From: Chrysoporthe austroafricana
Lineage: Eukaryota; Ascomycota; Sordariomycetes; Diaporthales; Cryphonectriaceae
Assembly: GCA_001051155.2 (NCBI GenBank)
Contig: JYIP02000003.1
Span: forward strand, 3,472,001 to 3,536,000
Length of the DNA stretch: 64,000 nucleotides
Reading direction: 5' to 3'
This document shows positions 44,858-57,262 of the stretch, piece after piece. The first letter of the stretch is position 1, and every line of letters begins with the position of its first letter. The notes under the pieces were generated by a model, which had not been told where the DNA came from, did no database searches, and saw only the letters and a list, made by a program, of their open reading frames with translations. A program made the translations under genes and the position numbers.

Positions 44858-45227
44858 GGTATGGAAACGGCGACTGCGCAGGCTGGCGCATAAAATCATT
44901 TATGTTGGAAACCCGGTCACCGGCAAATAAAAAGCATATTCTATCACCCTAGCCTGTGGCCCCAATGGTGTGCAAGATGCGTCTCACTTTCAAGGCTCTC
45001 TTCAAAGTTTGAATGTGCGGCCACGGCTGTTACCGGCCCTTCTGGCATCTGGCGAGATTCCTCGATTTGATGACTGTAAGTCCTAATCCTTTGCCCTTGT
45101 TTGTTTCCCGTCCCTAACGCCATGCTATGCTATTCTATGCTTTTCCGAATTCATTTTCCGATGCAAATTTTCCGCAGTGATGAAACCATGAACCAACACC
45201 TTACTGATGCCATGCTTATTACCATAT
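44858..45227. other. convergent 3' spacer of the aminopeptidase and 2EXR genes
   Basis: 370 bp between stop codons. It contains the aminopeptidase polyadenylation-type signal and no coding signal. Confidence 0.4.
44926..44931 (+). terminator. AATAAA polyadenylation-type signal
   Basis: A canonical AATAAA lies about 70 bp after the aminopeptidase stop codon, within the expected range for fungal 3' ends. Confidence 0.5.
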
Positions 45228-46385
45228 CTACTCATCCTCGGCCACCAACACCCTCACCCCCTTGAAGACGGCCTGCTTCTGGCCCTCGCCAAACCAGTTC
45301 CCCTGCTGCAGCCTCACAACCTCGCTGAACATCTCCCCGAAGACAAAGGCTGGGTGGCGCTCATGCCACCCCAGCCCCTCGAGGTCAAACACCTCCCGCC
45401 ACACCTTGCCCACGCCGTGGATCACGTCCCCCTCCCGCCGTACCTCGCGCTCCCACGCCTCGGGCCCGCTCCCGGCGTGGCAGTGGAACGACCGGTACAA
45501 CCGGCCCTCCTTGCTCATCAGCTCCCCCGCCCCGACGCCCGCCCGCGGGTACCGCCCCGCGCTGTAGTCGACGAGGTACAGCACCTCGAGGTCGTTCTGC
45601 AGCGTGCACACGAGGAAGACGATGTCCTGCACCAGCCTGTGCTGCTCCTCGGCGAGCTCGGGCCAGATCTGCGAGGCGTCGATGGCGACGCGACGCGCGC
45701 CGTGGAGGGCGGCCGCGAGCTCGCGCGACCAGAGCGACCGAAAGACGGCGCTCAGGGGTGCGCCGTTGCCGCTAGCTCTGGCTCTGGCAGCGGCCCCGCA
45801 CGCCGGCGGCGCGGTGAGGAAGCGCAGGTGCAGCACGTCGGTCGCGTTGTTGTAGGGTACCCGCCCGCCCCCGGGGAGCTCGACGACCGCGCGGTCCGGC
45901 GCCGCCACGGCGGCCTGCGCCCGCTCCACGGCGCCCGAGGCGTCGGTACACGTCGCGCGGAGCGTGTTGCGGAACCTGTACATGCTCGGGTCGGAGCTGT
46001 GCCGTGCGCCCGGCAGCGCCGTGCTGGCCCCCGCGTCGGGCGCGGTGTCGAGCGCCTGAAGCGATACGCCCTCGGCTTGTTCCAGTGAGGAGACGGCGGC
46101 GGCGGCGGCGGCTGCGTTATTGTTGAGGGTGTTGTTGTTCCTGCGGGGCGGCGAGGCGGAGGGCTTGCGGATCTTGCCGGAGGATGAGCACCGGCTGCGG
46201 GACCGGCTGTGGGAGGTCCTCCTGGGGCCGCCGGTGGTCGCTGGTGGTGGGGAGGAGGGCGCTCGCACGTCGAACATGTGCATGTGCATGCTCGGCTGGG
46301 CGGGGGCGGTGGATTCCCATATCTGGAGCTGGAGCTCGGCGGGGAGGAGGGAGAACAGCGGGAATGCACTCTGTACCGAGGCCAT
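45228..46385 (-). CDS. 2EXR-domain (fungal F-box-like) protein
   Basis: One frame of 385 residues. The N-terminal FPLFSLLPAELQLQIWESTA is the signature of the fungal 2EXR family, often loosely annotated as F-box-like. A Ser/Arg-rich insert follows (about residues 45-85), then an asparagine run and an eight-residue alanine run (about 83-97). These are encoded by a GCC/GTT-type trinucleotide tract. The core resumes with YNNATDVLHLRFL, a pair of alpha/beta segments (RRVAIDASQIWPEL; DLEVLYLVDYSAG) and a conserved C-terminus (FGEMFSEVVRLQQGNWF). The family is large, lineage-expanded and of unknown function. The protein looks complete. Confidence 0.85.
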   Translation of the reverse strand: MASVQSAFPLFSLLPAELQLQIWESTAPAQPSMHMHMFDVRAPSSPPPATTGGPRRTSHSRSRSRCSSSGKIRKPSASPPRRNNNTLNNNAAAAAAAVSSLEQAEGVSLQALDTAPDAGASTALPGARHSSDPSMYRFRNTLRATCTDASGAVERAQAAVAAPDRAVVELPGGGRVPYNNATDVLHLRFLTAPPACGAAARARASGNGAPLSAVFRSLWSRELAAALHGARRVAIDASQIWPELAEEQHRLVQDIVFLVCTLQNDLEVLYLVDYSAGRYPRAGVGAGELMSKEGRLYRSFHCHAGSGPEAWEREVRREGDVIHGVGKVWREVFDLEGLGWHERHPAFVFGEMFSEVVRLQQGNWFGEGQKQAVFKGVRVLVAEDE

Positions 46386-48204
46386 CTTTGATATACAGGG
46401 TCTCGGGAGAAGATCTGTTGTCTTTCCCAGTAAGGCCGGCCTTGTTCGTGTCGAGTCCGGAATAGAAGTTAAGAATTGACCATTCAGAATTAAGAAATTA
46501 GTCTCCAGGAGTCATTAGCAACAGCACCTGGCTGAAGAAGACGAGACAACGAATGGGAGGGGGGAAAAGAGAAACGAGGGTGTCATGTAAAAAGAAACAA
46601 GACGAAAAAGGAAAAAAAGAGTCCCAGGCTCAATTATTCCGAAGCGCAAGCAACCAGCGAGCGAACTTCTATTACCCTTCCTGTCAGTCGGTCAGTCCCT
46701 TCCAACGGGTCGTTGCAAACAAATGAGACAAAAGAGAATAGCGGTAACACAGGGGGGGGCGGGTCCCCGGCCGGATTGACGAGGGAGACGGCGCCGGGTT
46801 AATGAAGCCTTGGCTCTCTCGCCCCGGGCGGCCCAGAGTACGGGAATGAGAAGGCCACGACAAAAAATAGAACACCAGATCTTGGTGAGATTCGGCTCTG
46901 CAGCCGGTTCCAGGCCCAGCGGACGAAACAGGCCCCCCGGCGCCGGGCCCGGGCCGCCTGCAATCTTTCGCACCTTGTTCTGCCACCGTAGCACTGCGGC
47001 TGCTGACAAGGGCTCGTTCGGCGGCCCCCGGCCGGGGGATTACTAGTTGATGGGAGAGCCAGCGCCTCCCCGCCGCGGGCGGGACAGGGACTTAAGTAAG
47101 CTTGGGTCTCTTGCTGACTTAAGAGTATGATTTCATCAGGCGCGCCCGCCCACTTTTCTGTCAGCCCCGGGCTGCTCCACCTGCTATTATGGTGTGTGTG
47201 GGAAGCTGAAGGGCCCTGCCCCAGGCCCAACGGTCGTGCATGACAAAGATAGACCTTGCCCATCTTGCCCCGATGCGGGTATGCGCAAAATAGCGGTGCC
47301 GCCTGTCAGAAGGTAATCTTTATGCACCCACCGATCTGGGGGGATGGCATCATGCCTTTGGACTCTGGGCATCTTAGCAGCAGCAGCAGGAGGAGGAAGA
47401 AGAAGAAGAGGAACCGTGATGCCTGCGGTGGGGAGAATATCTGTCTGTGGGTACAGTAATTACGTGGCAGAGCAGGAGTAGGGGCGGAGGGATATTGTAG
47501 AATTTGAGACCTCTCCTAAGCCTGAGCAGAAGTTAGACTCAAGGCATGTTCTATGGTGAAGAAAATACTATTATGTTGTTGAAGGCCGTTTCGGTTTAGG
47601 TAGAAGAAGAGAGTGGGCAAAGCTTAGGTCTGGAGGATCTATTTTCGGGAACCGGTGGGAAGGACGGGCGGGCTAGGGCGACAGTTTCGAAGGATTTGAT
47701 AGCTGGCTAGTTTGGACTTTTGGAAATGGGGAATGGTCCACAATTGGATTTTATTACGCAGCATCATATAGTAATCAGCGTGGGGTGTCACTGTGGAAAC
47801 ATGGCGGTACGGATCTCATAACGTGGTCGTGAAGCAAAGGAGATTCGGCCAGATATCAACCTTGATGGGACTGCAGATATAAAAACTGCCGTCTCGAGGC
47901 CAACGCTAATAACGAGGAATAATTATAAAAGTCACCCAGAGGTAGATAGGGGTGTCATTAATATAAGTGGGAAGACGGGGAATGGAAACTCGTGTATGCG
48001 CGGTACATGGGTTCTGTTTTGTCAGCCTCTTCTATATAGATTATATTAGTCACGTTCTAAGACATGAATACAGCCGATAATGTGGCACTGGGCCTGGAGG
48101 GCAGGCATACTGCAAGAACTAGAATTCTATTATGTCTTGACACTTCTTCAGATGTCCTCATGCATCCCTTCAATCGGGAGACAGTCTCCTTATTTTAAAT
48201 CAGC
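46386..48204. other. 1.8-kb spacer upstream of the 2EXR gene
   Basis: This holds the 2EXR promoter on its left. A CAG/AGG/AGA-type trinucleotide tract lies at about 47376-47410. An AT-rich right half (47.5-48.2 kb) forms the 3' region of the membrane-protein gene. An isolated ATATAAAAA near 47876 has no gene to serve. No gene seen. Confidence 0.4.
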
Positions 48205-49115
48205 CTACGACCCGTCACCCGCTACCACATCAGCTCCATCGGCCTTGCCTACCTTCTTCTTAAGGAGTTGATAGTCGACGTAGCCTGAGACCAAAGCAAG
48301 CCTCTTCAAGGGATTGCTGTCGGGCATCCTACCAGAAAGACCAATCAGCACAGGGGCAGAAGGGTAAGAGGCCCTATAAAGCATCATATGACTCACCCAG
48401 AGACAGCTTCAGCAACAGCACGTTCCATCACCAGGAAGGCTGCCAGTACAAACAAGAATGCAGGTACGCCGGCTGGGATCCCGGCTTCCCACACGGCAAA
48501 ACTGCAAGACAGGACCATGGTGGCTTCGTACCGCACTACAGTCTTGCTCACCGGTGCCAGACGAGGATCGATCCTGCCCAGCAGCTGCAAGGTCCACCGG
48601 AACGAGGCGAACCAGTTCAGAAACTTGACAGAAGCGCGGAACAGAGCCGGATCCCCTCCCCGCGCCCACGAGGCGCCGAAGGCGAGTGCGTGTATAAGGG
48701 TGGCGGCCTGGAACCCCGCCCTGATGACGGGGACGCTCGACGATTGGCCGGACCTGTAGGCCTCGAGGAGGAAAGACGTGATGTTAAAGGTGGCGAACAG
48801 CAAGAGATCTGGAAGTTCTGGCCGAGGCCATACGCGGGTAGCGGCATAGCGTGCGTGGTACCGCAGGACCAGCATGGGCCCGGCGAAGAGATGGAGGAGC
48901 GTTGGCAGATACGGATAGTTTCTGAGGCGTGCGAACTTCGGCGAGATGAACCGAAACGTATTAGCGAGCAAAGGAGCATACGTGACGATAATCCAGAGCA
49001 TTTCGAGCTCCGGACGGTAGTGTGTGAAAGCGGTCTGAATGTAAGGCAACCCTGACATATTCGTAGCTGGAGCGCCCGGTATTAGAGGCCCAGATTTCAC
49101 ATTTGTCAAATTCAT
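48205..49115 (-). CDS. uncharacterised multipass membrane protein
   Basis: Two exons on the minus strand, 49115-48397 and 48328-48205, give 280 residues. The intron (GTGAGT...TAG, phase 2) joins AVAEAVSG to MPDSNPLKRLALV. About five hydrophobic segments can be seen: MLWIIVTYAPLLANTF, YLPTLLHLFAGPMLVL, LLLFATFNITSFLL, AATLIHALAFGAS and GVPAFLFVLAAFLVM. Short basic loops lie between them. The C-terminus is hydrophilic (LLKKKVGKADGAD). The ATG at 49115 was chosen because the open frame upstream encodes an unlikely extra segment across an A-rich stretch. I do not recognise the family. It is probably an organelle or plasma-membrane protein. Confidence 0.7.
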
Positions 49116-49867
49116 CGTGATGGAAACTGGTAATCGACGAGCTTGTAACCTCGAAATAGGCGTTCGCAAATGAAAAAAATAAAATAAAAAAATGACAATA
49201 CTTCCCAACGCCATAGATAGGCGTTGAAATATTTATTAATTGGAGGAAGAGGATGACGAAGGCGGAGGTAGAAGAGGGGACCGATCCAGTAGTGTGGATC
49301 TGCAAAGCCACACCCAACATGCACTCTGATACTACGGTTGGCTGCCAGTGCATGATTAGCTGACGTTGGTGACTTGTTGATTTGTCGTGTGATGCAGTCC
49401 ATGAGGAATCCTTTTCCCACTAACCAATTAGGCTCCTTAGATCGTTTCAGCTTCGGAAAAATAGATCTTGTCAGATTGTAGCGACGTGGATCGTATCATT
49501 ACCGTAATGTTTCCGTGACCTCTTTGCGGCCCGGAATGTCTATAGTGTTGACGTACGACACGACCTCGACAGGGGTGCGAGCGGCCATGCATAGTATCCT
49601 GGCCTCACGCAGTCGGCGGCTCCAATTTATAAAAGCCAAAAGATTCATGCAAGTAAAGTATTAATTCCGAGAAAATTGAGTCAATTCCTTTTAAGCTCGA
49701 GGATACGTCCGCCCAACGGCAGGAAGAAAGATACCCAACTGCATAAAGAAGGAGGCTGTGCAATAGATGCCTGAGGCAGACGTCGAGAACCAAGGTCTAT
49801 AAGTACGGCGGGAACGAGCCCGATGGATCAAGGACGGACCTGGTTCTCCAGCACTCCTTAGACCACC
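49116..49867. other. spacer with the 5' region of the membrane-protein gene
   Basis: 750 bp: an A-rich stretch near 49170-49200 just upstream of the membrane-protein start, then the 3' end of the DUF1308 gene. No further gene. Confidence 0.4.
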
Positions 49868-51893
49868 TTAACAGTTATCGTTGAATGAAGACCCCTTCCA
49901 AGCCCAGATTCCTGCCCTTGTAACACAAGACGGACGATTGGCCTCACTACACTCTTCAGATGTGGATGACGGTAACGTGGCCAGTCCATTAGTGCCTCCT
50001 CCGTTTCGCCGGACGTCCTGCTTTTTAAGATGCTTCTCATCCCATTTAACCGGAATTCCTAAGCTCGGGCCCCAGGTTCCTGCGGCCTTCATCCGCTTGG
50101 CTTCCTTGGTTCTGGCTGCCTTCCGCTCGTGCTTCGCGTCCTTGATCTGGTCCCATTTTTCGCTCGGACAAGGCTTTGCAGTGTTGATGCTGATAGCAAG
50201 AGTAGTGAGGTACAGCCTAGGGCCAACTTCCAAGGCGCTAGTACGTTCCTATGCGATATCAGAGTCAGAACCTGGAGCAACATCATAGTCCCAAAGGCAG
50301 GGGAATAGCGGAGCGTCCGGAGTCCAACACGCCCCAAGGGCAACGGCACGAATCACAACACCTGCGTACCTTGTCAACGGTTGCATCAATCAGCCTCGTG
50401 TTAAGATTATTTGCGGAGACCGTCGTGATGTCTTGCAGCCAGCCCCACAAGTGACAGGACCTGTTGTAAGACCTGTCGAGCTTGGCCCATACTTTTGCCG
50501 CCACCGGGGGCAGTTTACCAGCTTCTATCAGCGCTTGATAGTCCTCGTGGTTGAACTTATCATCGCCCACAATCTCGATGGGTAGCTGAAGACCGTCAGG
50601 CACAGGGTATTTCGATAACTGCCGAAGCTGCTCAACCAACTTTTGGCATTCCACTGCTCTGTCCGAGCAGTTGCTCTCAACAGCTTCATGCCTATCGCCA
50701 GTAGGATCAGCTGCGGTATGACTGCGCGGTTTGTCAAAGCTGTCTCGCATATTCTGACGCCCAAAGAATATTAGCGTACGGGCCTTCGTGGTCTCGGTCC
50801 CCAAGTCATCGACTACATTCCGAACTTCATTAGCCACCTCTTGGGTGCATTGTAGACGCCTCCCTCTTAAAGCTGCATAGACGCTTTGCAGCCGGACCCC
50901 TGGAGCATGCCTCTCATCCTCAATGTGTGCAAGAGTCTGTCGGGAGTACCATTCCTTTGGCTCAGTCTCGGCATGTGCGATGTCAGAGACGAGACTGAGG
51001 ATGAAAGTGAGCTCCAGGTTTACCGTTGAGGTCAAGCGGTCTTGATGGGTGTCGCAAAATAAGTTCGTGGATGCCTGTTCCAAGGGAGGTATGGGAATTT
51101 GCAGAAACCCCCCATCTGAACAGTCCACAAGAATCTCGACATTGCCCTCTTGCTTCTTAGATAGCCCGAGATTGCGGATCCTGTCGAGAATTTTGTCGAT
51201 GGCGTCCGTGCGTCCTAGTGTGAGGTTTGGTAGCACAAGTCGTATCCTTGGTATTCGAGTGTTGCAGCGATGCATCCGAGCCGCCTCAACAAGCTGACTT
51301 GTAGTTCTCACGATGCCGATCCCAACGTCTTCGTCGCCACTGTTGTCGGGCTCGTCATCGTCCGAGGAGTCATCAGGATGCCATCCTTCTTGGGCCATTT
51401 GATAAATTAACTTCTTTTCTGTCACAGTCGAAACCTTGAGCCATTCTGTTCCATTCTCAACCACAGCGTCTATTGTCGGCCCCAATTTTCCTGTTTTCCC
51501 GGTGAACCGACGACGAAATGCCAGGAGACCGCGGGTGCGCTTGATCGCGTCCCACTGCTCCTGATGAGGTGCCAGACCACAGCCCTGAATTACAGCTCTA
51601 TCCTTGTTGTCCCGTTCTTCTCGGTCGAAGCTATTGATCCCGTCATCCTGTCCTTGCAGAAAAGCAGCTCTTGCCTTGAGGAGGCGCTGAACCGAGTTTC
51701 TCATGCCCCTGACCGAGACGATGAAATCATGGAGCCCGGGGATGGTGTCGGGCTGTTCCCGCCGCTCTAGCTTGGTCGAGGCTGCCAGTTTCCACTTCCA
51801 AGCTGCGATCAGGGACTCGAGTTCGCTGATTAATGCGTCTATACGTGAGACAGTTGCGTTTCCGAGGGCGGTCACCTCGTCCCCGTGGTCCAT
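49868..51893 (-). CDS. DUF1308-family protein (UPF0415/C7orf25-like)
   Basis: Two exons on the minus strand, 51893-50370 and 50248-49868, give 634 residues. The intron (GTACGC...TAG, phase 0) joins DATVDK to ERTSALEVGPRLY. The N-terminal half shows the family features: a helical start with LHDFIVSVRGMRNSVQRLL, then NGTEWLKVSTVTEKKLIYQ and an acidic SDDDEPDNSGDED run (about 185). EILVDCSDGG and LELTFILSLVSDIAH follow. The DUF1308 part begins at about 330 (LRGRRLQCTQEVANEVRNVV, GTETTKAR, YPVPDGLQLPIEIV, HLWGWLQDITTVSANN). It closes with GPRLYLTTLAISI. The last 90 residues are Lys/Arg-rich and then Ser/Gly-rich and look disordered. Human C7orf25 is the nearest named relative. The function is unknown; a PIN-like fold has been suggested for the family. 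The ATG at 51893 is preferred over an in-frame GTG upstream. Confidence 0.8.
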
Positions 51894-53301
51894 AGTAACA
51901 CGCGTCCACACGCGCACTGTTCTGCGCGGTTAGACCTGGGGGAACGATGAGAATTCAGCTTCAGTGCTTGGTAAAGAAGCTTATTATGAGGGTTTCCATC
52001 CCCGACAAAGACCCAGAAGATCGTGAGAAAGCTGTCAGGAAAGAAGAACCAAAAAAGGCAGCAGAGTCATTGGGGCCGGTGACGTTGATACTGTGTGAAT
52101 ATGTGATGCTTTGAGCAGGTTCAGGACGAGAGGGACGTCAATGACATCTACGATGACAATAGAGGGTGGCTGTGTCCATTCGAGATGACCAGTTGCTCAA
52201 ATGTGCACGCCTCGAGTGAGGTCGCGACTCTATGATCGGTGCTGGGCTGCGGGGACGACTGCCAGGACAAATTTGCCTTTCCCAAGGGTTAGGGTTGTTC
52301 GAAAAGAAATCCAAGTCAATCTGTTTCCTTCATGCCCTTCGTGTCCTCCTCCTCTTCTCTTTCTAGTCCGTCTTGTTTCTTGCTGATCCTATTCCAAACT
52401 TTCTTCAATCACAGTTTCATTTAATTAGCTAACTCCATAGCGATTCAATATCGCACTGGACCAAGTAAATGCTTGAGGAATATTTAATTCCTAGATGTCT
52501 GTCCAAAAAGTCTAGAGAAGTCTAACTCATTGATTATCTCGTTACTCCATGTAAATCAATGACATTATTTACTTGCCTTCACATTGTACGGTACTCTCTC
52601 TGCCAGCATCTGCATGGTTAATTGTCGAAAAGAAGAGGGACAATGCATCAGAATCCAGTCATTGGCATGGCGAACGCAGGTTTATAGGTATTGTTAGTCT
52701 CGAGATTGGGACATTCAGCAGAGATAAGCTTGTTGGTAACCTTGAACTCGAATTTCTCCAATTAGTTAGGCTTGATGCAAAAATGAGGCGCTGTCATGTC
52801 AGACGGGCATATATGCCTAGGCGCTTGTAGGAAAATTGAGGCTCTCCTTGGCGCCAGAATCGCGCCTCACTGGGTCGCTTCCCAAGCCGAACAAAAGGAC
52901 CAGCCACCAGCGTAGCATTGCTGACAATACTGGGTAAAATGTTAAAAGACTTGGGCAAGAGCTGCGGGATTTCAAACCCCGTTGGCTCCTGCTGCATCCC
53001 AAATACAGCCTGCTTGGGCGCTTAAGTCCGGCGCAAGTCAACACTTCGTTAGAGGATCAATATTAGCTCACATGCACGGATAAAAGGGATAAAAGGGATC
53101 AAACCTTGATCAACATAATTCCTAGTTGAAGGAAGCAAAGGTCAAAAAAGACAAACACTCCTCGTTTGCGACTCCTTCGGGTGGCATGCATCCTATCACT
53201 TCACTTGTCCTTGCTTGCAGATAATCCTACCCCCGCCCTAACAAGACGTTCTTCCTGTAGCACATTCTCTATTGAGTGCAAGATCACGGCTCTGCCTTGT
53301 C
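51894..53301. other. 1.4-kb divergent spacer
   Basis: Promoters of the DUF1308 gene (-) and the aspartyl protease (+). The middle (52.38-52.80 kb) is AT-rich. A run of AAAAGGGAT-type repeats occurs near 53085-53100. No gene seen. Confidence 0.4.
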
Positions 53302-54828
53302 ATGGCCTTCATTGTTCGCTCTGCGCTTCTTGCGCTTTCACTTATACACTCAGCTACGGCTCTTCGTGTCCCCGGAGCGGTTCACGTACCGGTCGCAAGA
53401 AATGGGCAGCGCCCTACTCTTCAACATATGATCCAGAAACGATCTGGCAGCAAGCTCGCCTCGGTCGATCTCACGAACCTGCAAGCTGTATACACGATCA
53501 ACATTTCTATCGGAGGACAACCTACCTCTGTGGTGTTGGACACTGGCTCGTCTGAGCTTTGGGTCGATCCAGAATGCAGCACCGCATCTCGGTCGAATAC
53601 AACGGCCAGTGATGGCGGAGAAAGTAGCGATAGTGATTCGGACACCGAAGCCACGTCCCCCCAGTATTGCGAATCCATTCCTCGATATGATCCGTCCTCC
53701 TCGGTCACGTCCGAGCCCCTGAATGAGGGCACTATTTTCAGATACGCTGACGCGACAACAATCGAACTGAATTACTACACCGACACGATAAACATTGGAG
53801 GTTTAACTTTATCAAAGCAGCAGTTCGGAGTTGCGAATGTCACCAATGCGACAGCTCTAGGGATTATGGGCATGGGCCCGAGCCCATCTTACGGCTACAA
53901 CTCATCACAGCAACCGTACAGCCTTATCTTGGACTCTCTCGCTTCTCAGGGCCAGATTGCCAGCCGTGCATTCAGTCTCGATCTGAGAGACTACGACAAC
54001 ACCACTGGTGCCATTATCTTTGGAGGATTGGATGAGAAGAAGTTCTCCGGGTCGCTCAAGACTTTGCCGCTTGAGACGGTCCAGATGACGTCTCCGTCAT
54101 ATTACAACGGACAGAAAACATATTCTAACTATGGGTTTGTCTCTCGCCCTTTCTAATTTCTCTGAGCTCTCCAGCGCAGGAAAAAGGGGGTCCGAAGGTC
54201 GGGTGTGAATTCCGCTGATCTTTTTGTAAGCTATTACGTGACTGTCCAGTCTATCGGCATCACGAAGCCGAACACCACAACTTCGAGTAAATATAGCCAG
54301 GCCAGCTTCCTCGCAGTGCTTGACAGCGGTACCAGCGCTATTCTTACTCCTCAAGGCGTCTCGTCTCAGATCTGCAACGACGTGAATGGAACGGAGATCT
54401 CATCGGGCGCGAGCAGTTTCTGTTTGGTGGACTGCAGCATCAAGAATCAGGCCGGTGGACTGGACGTTAATTTCGATGGCAAAGCTATCCAGGTGGCATA
54501 CGAAAATCTGCTTACCGAGGTGACCGAAAATGGATTGGAGTATTGCTTTCTCGGAGCCAGCGACACGAGCGTGGATACCGATCCTCCGACCTACATTCTT
54601 GGCGACCCGTTCCTCAGGGCGGCATACGCGGTTTTCGACTGGGACAATCAGCAGGTACATCTCGCAGAGGCTGCTGACTGCGGGTCCAATATCGTGGCAA
54701 TAGGGAGTGGTACTAAAGCTGTCCCGACTGGCGGCGGTTGCAAAGAATCGTCTTCAGTGCGCAGTGTCTCGTGGAACGTGCGCATAGCCCTTTTGAGCGG
54801 TATAGTGAGCTTGGCTATCTTGATATAG
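53302..54828 (+). CDS. GPI-anchored aspartyl protease (pepsin family A1, yapsin-like)
   Basis: Two exons, 53302-54134 and 54231-54828, give 476 residues. The intron has a non-standard-looking but GT-type donor (GTTTGT) and an AAG acceptor. It joins YSNYG to YYVTVQSIGITKP, which restores the fold. The signal peptide is IVRSALLALSLIHSATA. A KR pair at 46-47 is a likely propeptide cleavage site. The two catalytic Asp residues are Asp80 in VLDTGSSELW and Asp309 in VLDSGTSAILT. A Ser/Asp/Glu-rich insert (about 97-125) after the first strand is typical of yapsins. The C-terminus has a Ser-rich stretch and a final hydrophobic segment (IALLSGIVSLAILI), which is a GPI-attachment signal. The enzyme should sit at the plasma membrane or cell wall and process secreted or wall proteins. 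Confidence 0.9.
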
Positions 54829-55734
54829 CACTGCCAGATATATTACCTACGCTTACGGCTTGCAAATTCAGTCTACGTTGAACCAACCTCATAAATGACC
54901 CTGTTCCCATTTCTGAAACAATAAGATACGAAATGAATGACAATTACCATCCAAAGAAAGCTATGGGCTATAGACGCCTATTGTGAAATGAGCATGCTTG
55001 CATTTCATGCTCATCCCTAGGAACGGGTGCACAAGGCATGAGATCATAGACTTCTAGGTTGTGCTATATCTTTCTCGTTTGTACTACGTGTAGCCATTTG
55101 ATGAATATCGGGTCCGGTCTGACCTTTTTGTGACTTGTAAACCGTCCATTACGGCTGTTAGCTTCTACCACGTATTTTGTGGAGCTACCGTGGTCGTTGG
55201 CGACCAGCAGAAAGATAACTAAGCTAATCCACCGCCATCTGTAGAGAGCGCGACATGGTAATTAGATGAGAATAGTTCCCTATGTATCCTAAGAAGACAC
55301 CGATAGACTCCAGACTGAATGTAGTTGAATAGTTGTTCCTTTATGTTTTTACCGTTTTGACACCAGTGATTACTTGACAGATGCTAGAAGTCAGGGGTAG
55401 TTGAAAGTGCGACGGAACATAGCGCTGCGGGAGATTTGGTCCGGCTTGACTCGAGGGCTAAGTGGGAATAGTTTCAATGTCCGCACTGTCATAATGACAA
55501 GTGGTTGACCGCCTCCATGATTACTGAGTACCAAAGGATACCTTCATCTGCCACGTGGTATCTCTGCTTACACATTTTCGTCAGAACCCATTCGGCCACG
55601 CATTGCCAATCAATTCAATGAATGAGGATCGTCGTGGCCCCTGCTCACCGCTGAGCCCACAGGCGCGTTGTCCAGACCCACCCTTCTTTTTTACGCGAAG
55701 GCGCCCCGTGGACCGTTAGCCAAAGCGTCTTAGG
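54829..55734. other. 0.9-kb AT-rich spacer
   Basis: Same-strand spacer between the protease and the bestrophin-like gene. A CACGTG palindrome lies near 55553 in the probable promoter. No coding or RNA signal. Confidence 0.4.
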
Positions 55735-57262
55735 ATGGCTCAAATTCTGTTGCCTTTCAGCTGTCCAAAATGCTTCTCACATCTCACCGCCAAGCATTAT
55801 CGTCCCGGAGTGAGCCAAGCAATCATGTCACCATCACCTACTCTGCGTGGTAGTAGCTTCACCAGCAGCGCTGGCACAACCACCCCGTTGGGGACTACCC
55901 GCGGCCCTACATGGAAGCAGCATGACTTCTATGCGCCGCGCGGAATCAACCCGATGCGCTCCTTCGAGCTGGACCTGGACGACTACTTCGAGGGTCCGAG
56001 GGATATCCGTCAGTTCAGCCGCATACCGCTCTGCCTGCGGCTCTACGGGAGCGTCTTGCCCAAGATCATCGCGCCGCTGATCTTCGTTGGCATCTGGGCG
56101 GCGGCCATCACGGCGATCTGCCAGTATGTCTATGATCTTGGCATCGACTCGATCCTGCTCACGGTTCTTGGTTTCATCGTCGGTCTGTCGCTGTCCTTCC
56201 GCTTTTCGACTGCGTATGAGCGATACAACGATGGAAGCAAGTACTGGTCGGCGCTGATGCTCAATTCGAGGGTTATGGCGAGGCTCATCTGGGTCTTCGT
56301 GCAAGAAAGGCACGATGTGTCAGAGGAATTGGGCAAACAGGACCTGTTGGGCAAACTATCGGCAATCAACCTTCTCAATGCTTTTGCAACGGCTCTCAAA
56401 CATCGTCTACGCTTCGAGCCAGCGACAGTGTACCTCGACCTGGCACCCCTGGTCGTTCATCTGGATACGATGGCCGGAAGAGCTGATCAGGCCTCTCTGA
56501 TACCTAAGCCGAAGAGCCGCTGGTTTTAGTAAGATGACAGCTCCGTATTGTGGTTTCCCTCAGACTAACACCGATAGTGCCGCCGAATACCTTAGCCTTC
56601 CGCTGTCTGTGGAGGACCCGCGGGCAGTGCTCGATAATGCCACAGACAACCTGGGAAACCTCCCACTGGAGATTCTGACCTACCTGTCTTCCTACATGAA
56701 GCACGTGGTTGAGCAGAAGACCCTCGACGGATTACATCAGGGCTCTGCCATGGGCTGCATCACAAACCTGGGCGAGATTCAGGCTGGCCTGGAGCGGATA
56801 TCAAATACTCCCATCCCGGTAGCATACAGCATCGCGATCGCCCAGGTCACGTGGGTATATGTTCTCTTGCTACCGCTGCAGCTGTGGAACTTCTTGGGCT
56901 GGCTGACGATCCCCGGCACCCTGTTTGCGGCGTATATCGTTCTCAGCTTCGAGAGGATCGGGCGGGAGATCGAGGACCCTTTCGGCCTCGACGTCAACGA
57001 TCTGCCCCTGGAACAGTACTGCAGGGAATTGTCGGCGGACTTCGATGTCCTGACCAGAGCGCCGGCGCCAGAAACTACGGAGTGGATGGTTTCCTCGACG
57101 AACAGGGTCATGTACCCTCTCAGCATGACGGGTTTCGATTCTTGGGTGGGCAGAAGTCTGGCTGAGATTCGGGAGGCTTTGCGCGTCAAAGCAAGCACGA
57201 GAGCAACAACGCGCGTTGGGACAGCGAACCCAGATGAAAACACGCCGCTTCTTGAGGTCTGA
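55735..57262 (+). CDS. bestrophin-like (UPF0187) anion channel family protein
   Basis: Two exons, 55735-56528 and 56578-57262, give 492 residues. The 49-bp intron ends at a TAG nine bases past an ACTAAC branch-point sequence. It joins KPKSRWF to YAAEYLSLPLSV. A CAG fifteen bases earlier would shift the frame. The N-terminus is hydrophilic and Ser/Thr-rich. Family blocks are LPKIIAPLIFVGIWAAAITA (first membrane segment), LLTVLGFIVGLSLSFR with FRFSTAYERYNDGSKYW (the conserved RxxxAYxR...W region), and MARLIWVFVQERHDV. After the intron come TPIPVAYSIAIAQVTWVYVL and LSFERIGREIEDPFGLDVNDLPL, the usual acidic Ca-clasp-like stretch. Fungal members are membrane proteins thought to pass anions. A second Met at residue 31 is an alternative start. 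Confidence 0.9.

Noticed and set aside
45207..46088. A 293-codon plus-strand frame opposite the 2EXR gene
   Set aside because: Mirror frame of a GC-rich coding region; the minus-strand protein has a recognised domain.
47870..47890. An isolated TATA-like ATATAAAAA
   Set aside because: No plus-strand gene lies downstream within a reasonable distance.
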